A DNA stretch of 9,585 nt from JBBROS01 sp964246015. Its GTDB lineage: Bacteria; Pseudomonadota; Alphaproteobacteria; Acetobacterales; Acetobacteraceae. The notes below the pieces were generated by a model. It was not told the origin of the DNA and ran no database searches. It saw only the letters and a program-made list of their open reading frames with translations. A program made the position numbers and the translations under genes. The first letter of the stretch is position 1. Each line of letters opens with the position of its first letter. Location of the stretch: assembly GCA_964246015.1 (NCBI GenBank), contig CAXTPG010000140.1, positions 1-9,585 on the forward strand. The letters are read 5' to 3'. Positions 1 through 4,903 of this stretch are shown piece by piece.

Positions 1-23
1 GGGGGGGGGGGGGGGGGGGGGGG
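1..23. repeat. Poly-G homopolymer at window edge
   Basis: The first 23 bases are all G. If real, they would encode consecutive prolines in the minus-strand frame above. A pure G run exactly at an edge is also the typical artefact of two-colour Illumina chemistry, where no signal is read as G, so this could be a contig end. Confidence 0.9.
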
Positions 24-294
24 CGTCGAGGACGCGGGCGAGGGCGATGGTTCGGCGGATGGTGCGGGAGATGCGCTCGAACTGGATGATGGGGTCCGGG
101 GTGGGCGCGGGGCGTGAGGTTGGCGGGAGGGCGGCGGTTTCGGCTTGGGTTTCGGCTTCGGCCTGGTGGATGGCCTTGACGTGGACGGTTCGGGCGAGGC
201 CGATGCCCATTTCGAGGAGTTCGCGGAGGAGGCCGCGGTGGAACTGGTGGTTTTCCTCGATCGTCGGTTCGGTGGGGGTGGGGTGGGGGGTCAT
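1..294 (-). CDS. Hypothetical protein, N-terminal part (runs off left edge)
   Basis: This is an open minus-strand frame with ATG at 294-292 and no stop before the window edge. About 90 residues are readable before a proline run. The N-terminus is followed by an acidic/hydrophobic helix-like stretch containing RGLLRELLEMGIGLARTVHVKA, then a Pro/Thr-rich linker, then FERISRTIRRTIALARVLD, an amphipathic basic segment of a kind I recall in small uncharacterised alphaproteobacterial proteins. I do not recognise a named family and assign no function. The last seven or so codons read as proline only because of the 23-base G run at 1-23, which may not be genuine sequence. No Shine-Dalgarno is visible close to the ATG; a TTGACA element lies about 30 bases upstream, so a leaderless transcript is possible. 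The coding strand prefers C-ending codons, as in the other minus-strand genes here. Confidence 0.6.
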   Translation of the reverse strand, partial: MTPHPTPTEPTIEENHQFHRGLLRELLEMGIGLARTVHVKAIHQAEAETQAETAALPPTSRPAPTPDPIIQFERISRTIRRTIALARVLDAPPPPPPP

Positions 295-300
295 GGGGAT

Positions 301-333
301 ATAGGACTATTTCCCTTGATGGGGTGTCAAGGG
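301..333 (-). promoter_or_regulatory. Candidate promoter with overlapping dyad for the hypothetical gene
   Basis: On the minus strand a perfect TTGACA lies at 330-325. An 18-base spacer leads to TCCTAT at 306-301, a weak -10 matching TATAAT at three of six positions. The expected start of transcription falls at about 294, the A of the ATG, which fits a leaderless mRNA. A perfect 7-bp inverted repeat, CCCTTGA (313-319) and TCAAGGG (327-333), overlaps the -35 element and could be an operator. All of this is inferred from motifs. Confidence 0.35.
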
Positions 334-342
334 GGATGGAGG

Positions 343-402
343 GGTGGATGGCGGGTTGGCGCCATATCTCGGCCACCCCACGAGCACGCACCCCCATCCA
401 CC
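343..402. repeat. 9-bp inverted repeat upstream of the RAYT relic
   Basis: GGTGGATGG at 343-351 is exactly complementary to CCATCCACC at 394-402, with 42 bases between the arms. The GGTGG...CCACC ends resemble the stem bases of the REP hairpins in this window, but there is no GTAG/CTAC foot, so it is not counted as a REP. It could be the degraded 5' flank of the transposase unit. Confidence 0.35.
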
Positions 403-440
403 GATGCGACAAGCAGTGTCACGATGCACGACTCCGACGC

Positions 441-515
441 ATGCCCGACTACCGCCGCCATCGCGTGCGAGGAGAGACATACTTCTTTGCCCTGGCCCTG
501 CCCGATCGGCCGAGG
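441..515 (+). pseudogene. RAYT (REP-associated tyrosine transposase) N-terminal remnant
   Basis: From the ATG at 441 the frame reads MPDYRRHRVRGETYFFALAL followed by PDRPR. This matches the conserved start of REP-associated Y1/HUH transposases (typically MPxYRRxRVPGGTYFFTV..L.DR). Similarity stops at about residue 25. The frame then continues through unrelated sequence and into the REP repeat, ending at TGA 603-605 after 54 codons, so the HUH motif, the catalytic tyrosine and the rest of a protein of roughly 150-200 residues are missing. The remnant therefore cannot be active. Two REP hairpins with the GTAG foot follow within 40 bases, the arrangement expected of a decayed REP-RAYT unit. Its C-ending codons on the plus strand differ from the G-ending codons of the resident plus-strand genes, suggesting a later arrival. 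The match rests on a short stretch and on my memory of the family. Confidence 0.6.
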
Positions 516-550
516 GTGAGCTGGAATGATCGCACCGGCTCCGGGGTGAT

Positions 551-580
551 GGCGGGGTGCGGAAGAGCACCCCACCCTAC
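551..580 (-). repeat. REP element, class A copy 1
   Basis: The stem GGCGGGGTGC (551-560) pairs with GCACCCCACC (567-576) with one C-A mismatch and a six-base loop. CTAC at 577-580 gives GTAG on the minus strand immediately 5' of the hairpin, the conserved foot of REP sequences. Confidence 0.75.
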
Positions 581-606
581 GCTTGCTGCACCGGCTTCGG
601 GCTGAT

Positions 607-636
607 GGTGGGGTGCGGAAGAGCACCCCACCCTAC
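607..636 (-). repeat. REP element, class A copy 2
   Basis: A perfect 10-bp stem, GGTGGGGTGC (607-616) with GCACCCCACC (623-632), encloses the loop GGAAGA. CTAC at 633-636 reads as the GTAG foot on the minus strand. Orientation is the same as every other REP in the window. Confidence 0.8.
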
Positions 637-644
637 GCTTGCTT

Positions 645-1141
645 GTTGATGCCTTGGACCGGGTACAGTTGGGACGGCCTCCCAGAACAGGCATTCCGCC
701 ATACTACGCGCGACTTTGGTCGTGCGCCGCCGACCGGGTGACGCTCGCGGAGGACCGCTTTCATTATCGTGACGATCAAAACCCGCCAGTCCGCTCCCGG
801 CCAGAAAACGACACTCCGGAGCTGATGCCTGTTGGGGCGCGATGGGCTGACCGGTCTTCCATTTGCGTCCCGTGCCTGCGAGACCTTGGCTGGAACCCGC
901 CCTGTGTCTTCTCGAAACGGCTGGGGTGTTCACTCTTCACCTTGTAACCTGAGACGAGAGGTGGCCGGGACGAGGGCGGTTGTCATGGGTTGGGCGGAGT
1001 TGCCCTGGCCACGGGTGTTCCGCGGTGGGTGGGGGGTGGCCCCGGGGTGCGGGGGCGTTGGCGCGGGCTGGTCGTTTGGGCGGGATTGCGGGGGTGGGGG
1101 GGATCGGCCAGGGTGTGGGTTTGGTGGCGAAGTGAAGGGCG
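645..1141. other. Gene-free stretch, nothing recognised
   Basis: Open frames are present on both strands, but none has a convincing start, a recognisable domain or the codon pattern of the neighbours. About 690-950 is more balanced in G and C and less GC-extreme than the flanks, and may be imported or remnant sequence continuing the RAYT/REP island. From about 960 the DNA returns to the extreme G-rich plus-strand composition of the rest of the window. No tRNA, rRNA or clear promoter was seen. The grxC and nit-type genes that often precede the DUF1178 gene in alphaproteobacteria are absent here. Confidence 0.5.
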
Positions 1142-1639
1142 ATGATCCACTATCAGTTGCGGTGCAGTGAGGATCATTCGTTCGACGGGTGGTTCCGGGA
1201 TAGTGGGGCGTTCGATCGGCAGGCGGCGGCCGGGTTGGTGGCGTGTCCGGTGTGCGGGGGGACGCGGGTGAACCGGGCGTTGATGGCTCCGCGGATCGGG
1301 AAGCGGGGCGGGGTCGTGGATGCGGCCGGGCGTGAGGAGGGGGCGGGGCGTGAGGCGGGAGGGGAGCCCGTGCCGGCTCCGGCGCCGGAGCCGGCCGTGA
1401 AGGGGGGGGTGGCGATGCCGGACCAGGTTCGGGGGTTGCTGCAGAAGCTTCGGGCCGAGGTGGAGCGGAGTTGCGAGAACGTGGGGGAGCGGTTTGCGGA
1501 GGAGGCCCGGGCGATCCATCAGGGGGAGACGCCGGCGCGGGCGATCTATGGGGATGCGACGCCGGAGCAGGCGGAGGCCTTGGCGGAGGAGGGGGTGCCG
1601 ATTGCTCGCATTCCCTGGGTGCCTCGGGCGGACGGGTGA
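1142..1639 (+). CDS. DUF1178 family zinc-ribbon protein
   Basis: The 165-residue product has the DUF1178 signature. The N-terminus MIHYQLRCSEDHSFDGWF is the family's usual start and supports the ATG at 1142, with GAAGGG as a close ribosome-binding site. Cys8 and His12, together with the CPVC pair Cys35/Cys38, look like a zinc-ribbon knuckle. A Pro/Ala/Glu-rich low-complexity linker follows (about residues 65-95). The conserved C-terminal half contains NVGERFAEEARAIHQGE and IYGDATPEQAEAL, ending IPWVPR. The biochemical function is unknown; a metal-binding or nucleic-acid role is only inferred. In many alphaproteobacteria this gene lies beside grxC, a nitrilase-type hydrolase and ubiG; only ubiG, 1.2 kb downstream and on the other strand, is retained here. 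The gene converges on the DUF6356 gene with a 55-base gap. Confidence 0.9.
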   Translation: MIHYQLRCSEDHSFDGWFRDSGAFDRQAAAGLVACPVCGGTRVNRALMAPRIGKRGGVVDAAGREEGAGREAGGEPVPAPAPEPAVKGGVAMPDQVRGLLQKLRAEVERSCENVGERFAEEARAIHQGETPARAIYGDATPEQAEALAEEGVPIARIPWVPRADG

Positions 1640-1642
1640 GCG

Positions 1643-1655
1643 GGGCCGTCGGCCC
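1643..1655. terminator. Weak hairpin between convergent genes
   Basis: GGGCC (1643-1647) pairs with GGCCC (1651-1655) around GTC, a few bases after the DUF1178 stop, and a short CTTT tract follows at 1659-1662. The stem is short and there is no real U run, so termination here is only a suggestion. Confidence 0.25.
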
Positions 1656-1694
1656 GAGCTTTCCGCGCAGGCGGTCGGGGGCGTTCGGGCGGGT

Positions 1695-1931
1695 TTAGCG
1701 GGGGGTGGCGCCGCTGGGGGCCGGAGCGCGGGTGCGGTTGGTGACCATGCGGTCGTGCAGGCGGCGGATGGTGCGGGAGCCGGTCGTGGTGCAGAGGAAG
1801 GGCAGGGCCGCGTGGACGAGGCAGGCGAGGCCGCCCAGGATCATCGCGACGCCGAAGCTGCCGGCGACGGTGAAGTGCTCGGCGTAGGTTTCGCCGACTT
1901 CGTGCGGGTGTTGGGTGAACGAGAGTGCCAT
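1695..1931 (-). CDS. DUF6356 family small membrane protein
   Basis: The 78-residue product starts MALSFTQHPHEVGETYAEHF and continues with a hydrophobic segment, GVAMILGGLACLVHAALPFL (about residues 27-46), long enough for one membrane-spanning helix. It ends with a basic tail, TGSRTIRRLHDRMVTNRTR. The pattern HPxxVGETYxEH - hydrophobic GLACLVHALLPFL - TGSxTIxxLHDRM is the DUF6356 signature as I know it. The start at 1931 is supported by GGAGA about six bases upstream on the minus strand. Function is unknown; an inner-membrane location with the basic C-terminus in the cytoplasm is inferred. The gene diverges from the Lrp-type regulator across about 120 bases, so the two may share a control region. 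Confidence 0.8.
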   Translation of the reverse strand: MALSFTQHPHEVGETYAEHFTVAGSFGVAMILGGLACLVHAALPFLCTTTGSRTIRRLHDRMVTNRTRAPAPSGATPR

Positions 1932-2050
1932 CGTCAGTCTCCGTGCCGTCCGTGCTGCAGGATGATGCGGGCGTGGCCGGGGATTTCGATTGCGGATTTT
2001 GTGGGATCTCGTGAGGTTGCTGTGATCCTGTGCCGGGTTGGAGCGTGATC

Positions 2051-2530
2051 GTGGAATCTGTTGCCTTGGACGAGGTGGATCGGCGGATCCTCCACTGGTT
2101 GCAGCGGGATGCCTCGATGCCGGTTGCGGAGCTGGCGGAGCGGGCGGGGGTTTCGGCTTCGCCGTGCTGGCGGCGGGTGCAGCGGTTGACGGAGGCGGGG
2201 GTGATCCGGGGGCGGGTGGCGCTGCTGGATGCGGGGAAGGTGAATGTCGGGGTCAACGTGTTCGTGTCGATCCGGACGAACCAGCACAAGGCCTCGTGGG
2301 CGGAGGCGTTCTGTGCGTGCGTGATGGACATGCCGGAGGTGGTGGGGTTCTACCGGATGGCGGGGCAGATCGATTATCTGCTGCATGTCGTCGTGCCGGG
2401 GATCGGGGCTTATGACGATGTGTATAAGCGGTTGATCGCGCGGATCGATCTTTATGATGTCAGTGCGAGCTTTGCTATCGAGGTCTTGAAGTCTACTACG
2501 GCTTTGCCTTTGGATTATGCGGGGTGGTGA
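2051..2530 (+). CDS. Lrp/AsnC family transcriptional regulator
   Basis: The 159-residue product is the usual size for a one-HTH Lrp/AsnC protein. LDEVDRRILHWLQRDASMPV followed by AELAERAGVSASPCWRRVQRL is the winged-helix DNA-binding domain; residues from about 65 on form the RAM/AsnC ligand-binding domain, with PEVVGFYRMAGQIDYLLHVV and the characteristic end STTALPLDY. Such proteins assemble as dimers to octamers and respond to amino acids. I chose the GTG at 2051 because GGAG (2040-2043) lies seven bases upstream; an in-frame GTG at 2030 would add seven residues. The gene diverges from the DUF6356 gene. Its last 28 bases (2503-2530) form the beginning of the downstream repeat array, and three further copies of this segment follow. 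Specific targets cannot be read from the sequence. Confidence 0.92.
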   Translation: MESVALDEVDRRILHWLQRDASMPVAELAERAGVSASPCWRRVQRLTEAGVIRGRVALLDAGKVNVGVNVFVSIRTNQHKASWAEAFCACVMDMPEVVGFYRMAGQIDYLLHVVVPGIGAYDDVYKRLIARIDLYDVSASFAIEVLKSTTALPLDYAGW

Positions 2531-2556
2531 TTTTTTGTTTGCGGGGGTGCGGGGGT

Positions 2557-2583
2557 GGTGGGTTGAAGGGCAACCCACCCTAC
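2557..2583 (-). repeat. REP element, class B copy 1
   Basis: A perfect 9-bp stem, GGTGGGTTG (2557-2565) with CAACCCACC (2571-2579), encloses AAGGG. CTAC at 2580-2583 is the GTAG foot on the minus strand. It lies 26 bases past the lrp stop and could act as an mRNA 3' end stabiliser or weak terminator. Confidence 0.8.
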
Positions 2584-2641
2584 GGGTTTGCCATTGGATT
2601 GGGTGGGGTGGTGATTGCTTGATTGCGGGGGTGCGGGGGGG

Positions 2642-2668
2642 GGTGGGTTGAAGGGCAACCCACCCTAC
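2642..2668 (-). repeat. REP element, class B copy 2
   Basis: The stem, loop and foot are identical to copy 1: arms 2642-2650 and 2656-2664, foot 2665-2668. Confidence 0.8.
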
Positions 2669-2724
2669 GGGTTTGCCTTTGGATTGTGCGGGGTGGTGAT
2701 TGACTGGTTTGCGGCGGTGCGGGT

Positions 2725-2751
2725 GGTGGGTTGAAGGGCAACCCACCCTAC
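2725..2751 (-). repeat. REP element, class B copy 3
   Basis: The stem, loop and foot are identical to copy 1: arms 2725-2733 and 2739-2747, foot 2748-2751. Confidence 0.8.
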
Positions 2752-2810
2752 GGGTTTGCCTTTGGATTATGGAGTGGTGACTTTTTGTTTGCGGGGGCGG
2801 GGGCGGGGGT

Positions 2811-2837
2811 GGTGGGTTGAAGGGCAACCCACCCTAC
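2811..2837 (-). repeat. REP element, class B copy 4 (contains the ubiG stop)
   Basis: Arms are 2811-2819 and 2825-2833, with the foot at 2834-2837. On the minus strand the TAG of the GTAG foot is the stop codon of ubiG, so the hairpin lies immediately after that coding sequence and would form the 3' end of its mRNA. Confidence 0.8.
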
Positions 2838-3595
2838 GGGGGCGGGGGGACGCGGGGCGCCTCGGGGGTCAGGTGGGCGATGTAGTTGATGGAGAGGTCG
2901 CGGGTTTCGGACCAGGTGCGGTGCCGGGGGTCGTAGGTCATGCCGGCGGTGGCGGCCAGGCGGAGGCCGGCGGGGCGGGCGGCGGCGGATAGTTCGGCGG
3001 GGGTTATGAAGCGGGACCAGTCGTGGGTGCCGATGGGGAGGAGGCGGAGGAGGTATTCGGCGCCGAGCTTTGCGACGGCGAGGGAGCGGAGGGTGCGGTT
3101 GAGGGTGGAGAGGATGAGGGTTCCGCCGGGTTCGAGGAGGGTGGCGAGGAGGCGGAGGAAGGCGGCGGGGTCGGGGACGTGCTCGATGACCTCGAGCGCG
3201 GTGATGGCGGGGAAGCGGAGGTTCTCGGCGACGAGGTGTTCGGGGGCGCCGGTGCGGTAGGCGACGGCGAGGCCTTCGGCTTCGGCGTGGGTGCGGGCGG
3301 CGGCGATGGGTTCGGGGGCGGCGTCGAGGCCCAGGACGGTGTGGCCCATGCGGGCGAGGGCCTCGGCGGCGATGCCGGCGCCGCAGCCGATGTCGAGCAG
3401 GCGGACGGGGCCGCCGTGGGTGGCGCGGATGCGGGCGTCGATCCAGGCGGTGCGGAGGGGGTTCATGGCGTGGAGCGGGCGCATGGGTCCGGCCGGGTCC
3501 CACCATCGGGCGGCGAGGGCGTCGAAGCGGGCGACTTCTTCGGCACGGACGGATGTCGGGCTGGTCGAAGCCGGGGTGCCTTGCGCTGCCGTCAT
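2834..3595 (-). CDS. ubiG: UbiG, bifunctional ubiquinone biosynthesis O-methyltransferase
   Basis: The 253-residue SAM-dependent methyltransferase carries out both O-methylations of ubiquinone synthesis (2-polyprenyl-6-hydroxyphenol and 3-demethylubiquinol). Near the N-terminus, ARFDALAARWWDPAGPMRPLHAMNPLR is diagnostic of UbiG. Motif I, LLDIGCGAGIAAEALARMG, is at about 66-84, followed by LDAAPEPIAAAR, the acidic ALEVIEHVPDP motif, and STLNRT, GTHDWSRFITPAEL and a late INYIAHL. I chose the ATG at 3595, which gives the normal family length; the open frame extends far upstream but only as antisense of lysC. An AGGCGGG ribosome-binding site lies just upstream. The C-terminal tail APRVPPPP and the TAG stop run into the fourth REP unit, so the original end may have been altered. 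The gene diverges from lysC with 90 bases between starts. Its coding strand is C-rich at third positions, opposite to lysC. Confidence 0.93.
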   Translation of the reverse strand: MTAAQGTPASTSPTSVRAEEVARFDALAARWWDPAGPMRPLHAMNPLRTAWIDARIRATHGGPVRLLDIGCGAGIAAEALARMGHTVLGLDAAPEPIAAARTHAEAEGLAVAYRTGAPEHLVAENLRFPAITALEVIEHVPDPAAFLRLLATLLEPGGTLILSTLNRTLRSLAVAKLGAEYLLRLLPIGTHDWSRFITPAELSAAARPAGLRLAATAGMTYDPRHRTWSETRDLSINYIAHLTPEAPRVPPPP

Positions 3596-3599
3596 GTTG

Positions 3600-3669
3600 C
3601 CCGCCTGTCTTGCCGCCGGTATGTGAACCGGGTTCCGCGGTGCCGCAACCCGGCGGCTGTGCAGGCGGG
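3600..3669. promoter_or_regulatory. Divergent ubiG-lysC control region with nested dyads
   Basis: The outer inverted repeat is CCCGCCTG (3600-3607) with CAGGCGGG (3662-3669); each arm falls at the ribosome-binding site of one of the two genes. Inside it, GCCGCCGG (3612-3619) pairs with CCGGCGGC (3650-3657), and CCGGGTT (3628-3634) with AACCCGG (3647-3653), the latter enclosing GCGG-TG-CCGC. The innermost hairpin would sit in the lysC leader about 33 bases before the ATG. No U run and no leader peptide are evident, and the region is too short for a lysine riboswitch. Confidence 0.4.
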
Positions 3670-3685
3670 GGAGAGTTTCGGCGCC

Positions 3686-4903
3686 ATGGCTGTGATCGTG
3701 ATGAAGTTCGGCGGCACGTCGGTCGCGGATCTCGACCGGATCCGGACCGTTGCGGGGCGGGTGAAGCGCGAGGTGGATGCGGGTCACCGGGTCGCGGTCG
3801 TGGTTTCGGCGATGTCGGGGGTGACGAACCAGCTTGTGGGGTGGTGCCAGGCGCTGAGCCCGTTGCACGACGCGCGGGAGTACGACTCGGTGGTGGCGAC
3901 CGGGGAGCAGGTGACGAGCGGGCTGCTGGCGATCGCGCTGCATACGCTGGGGGTGGAGGCGCGGTCCTGGGCGGGGTGGCAGATCCCGTTGCGGACGGAT
4001 GGGGCGCATGGGCGGGCGCGGATCGAGGGGGTGGAGGGCGAGGCGCTGCTGGCGGCGATGGCGGCCGGGCAGGTGCCGGTGGTGGCGGGGTTCCAGGGGA
4101 TCGGGCCCGGGGGGCGGATCAGCACGCTGGGGCGTGGGGGGTCGGATACGTCGGCGGTGGCCTTGGCGGCGGCGCTGCGGGCGGAGCGGTGCGACATCTA
4201 CACGGACGTCGACGGGGTGTACACGACGGACCCGCGGATCGTGTCTAAGGCGCGGAAGCTGGACAAGATCGCGTATGAGGAGATGCTGGAGCTGGCGTCC
4301 GTCGGTGCGAAGGTGCTGCAGACGCGCAGCGTCGAGCTGGCGATGAAGGAGCGCGTCCGGGTCCAGGTGCTAAGCAGCTTCGAGGACAAGCCCGGCACAA
4401 TGGTGGTGGACGAGGACGAGATCGTGGAACAGGCAATCGTATCGGGCATCGCGTATTCGCGCGACGAGGCGAAGATCACGCTGCGGCATGTGCCGGACCG
4501 TCCGGGGGTGGCGGCGGCGATCTTCGGGCCGCTGTCGGAGTCGAGCGTGAACGTCGACATGATCGTGCAGAACGTGTCGGCCGAGGGGACGACGGACATG
4601 ACGTTCACGGTGGGGCGTGCGGATCTCGCGCGGACGCGGGCGATCCTGGACGAGCATGCCGGGGCGATCGGGTCGAGCGTGGTGCTGGCGGACCCGGATG
4701 TCGCGAAGATCAGCGTGGTGGGGGTGGGGATGCGGAGCCATGCGGGGGTGGCGAACACGATGTTCGCGACGCTGGCGGCGAAGGGGATCAACATCCAGGT
4801 GATCTCGACGAGCGAGATCAAGGTGAGCGTGCTGATCGCGGCGGAGTATACGGAACTCGCGGTGCGCGCGCTGCACACCGCCTATGGTCTAGATGCCGCC
4901 TGA
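3686..4903 (+). CDS. lysC: Aspartate kinase
   Basis: The 405-residue cytosolic enzyme phosphorylates L-aspartate, the first step towards lysine, threonine, methionine and diaminopimelate. The kinase domain (about 1-245) opens with IVMKFGGTSVADLDRI and contains VVSAMSGVTNQL, ATGEQVTSGLLA, the nucleotide/aspartate loop STLGRGGSDTSAVALA and YTDVDGVYTTDPRIV. Two ACT domains follow: ITLRHVPDRPGVAAAIFGPL (about 268 on) and ISVVGVGMRSHAGVANTMF (about 345 on), typical of lysine/threonine feedback-regulated enzymes. I chose the ATG at 3686 because MAVIVMKFGGTS is the family N-terminus; the frame is open for 663 bases upstream, but that stretch is antisense to ubiG. A GGGGAGAG ribosome-binding site lies 11 bases upstream. 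The end overlaps the next gene by 11 bases, implying co-transcription and translational coupling. Confidence 0.97.
   Translation: MAVIVMKFGGTSVADLDRIRTVAGRVKREVDAGHRVAVVVSAMSGVTNQLVGWCQALSPLHDAREYDSVVATGEQVTSGLLAIALHTLGVEARSWAGWQIPLRTDGAHGRARIEGVEGEALLAAMAAGQVPVVAGFQGIGPGGRISTLGRGGSDTSAVALAAALRAERCDIYTDVDGVYTTDPRIVSKARKLDKIAYEEMLELASVGAKVLQTRSVELAMKERVRVQVLSSFEDKPGTMVVDEDEIVEQAIVSGIAYSRDEAKITLRHVPDRPGVAAAIFGPLSESSVNVDMIVQNVSAEGTTDMTFTVGRADLARTRAILDEHAGAIGSSVVLADPDVAKISVVGVGMRSHAGVANTMFATLAAKGINIQVISTSEIKVSVLIAAEYTELAVRALHTAYGLDAA

Larger units (their letters stand above)
533..644 (+). repeat. 56-bp tandem direct repeat, two copies, each with a REP hairpin
   Basis: Unit 1 is 533-588 and unit 2 is 589-644. 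Both start CACCGGCT(C/T)CGGG(G/C)TGATGG, carry the same hairpin with loop GGAAGA and end CCCTACGCTTGCT. They differ at only a few positions, so the duplication is recent. This is the same kind of flank-plus-REP amplification seen next to the lrp gene. Confidence 0.85.
2503..2840 (+). repeat. Four-unit tandem array: lrp 3' end plus REP hairpin
   Basis: The units are 2503-2586, 2587-2671, 2672-2754 and 2755-2840 (83-86 bp). Each begins TTTGCC(T/A)TTGGATT, passes through a G-rich GTGGTGA segment and a variable T- then G-rich spacer, and ends in the hairpin plus CCCTACGGG. Unit 1 begins inside the lrp coding sequence, where the same bases encode the C-terminal LPLDYAGW and the stop; units 2-4 are non-coding copies of it. 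The hairpins are identical in all four units, while spacers differ by substitutions and small indels. The array fills the whole gap between the convergent lrp and ubiG genes. Confidence 0.92.

Noticed and set aside
577..933. Minus-strand 118-codon open frame across the REP pair
   Set aside because: No plausible homology, it reads through the repeat units, and no ribosome-binding site or codon pattern supports it.
832..1170. Plus-strand 112-codon open frame upstream of the DUF1178 gene
   Set aside because: The Gly/Trp/Cys-rich translation has no domain and overlaps the well-supported DUF1178 start.
2004..2028. GGATC/GATCC repeat before the Lrp gene as an autoregulatory site
   Set aside because: Only five bases per arm and not the AT-rich form of Lrp sites; too weak to annotate.
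2503..2840. CRISPR-like array
   Set aside because: Units are about 84 bp with the spacers also repeated and related to each other; the hairpin has a REP foot and no cas genes are near.
3023..3685. Upstream in-frame extension of aspartate kinase
   Set aside because: The extra 221 residues are Gly/Glu/Ala-rich antisense of ubiG; MAVIVMKFGGTS is the canonical start.
3596..3685. Lysine riboswitch upstream of lysC
   Set aside because: The lysine riboswitch is about 170 bases with defined helices; only 90 bases are available and the motifs are absent.
3596..4009. Upstream in-frame extension of UbiG
   Set aside because: It is antisense of the lysC 5' end and lacks UbiG similarity; the ATG at 3595 gives the usual family length.
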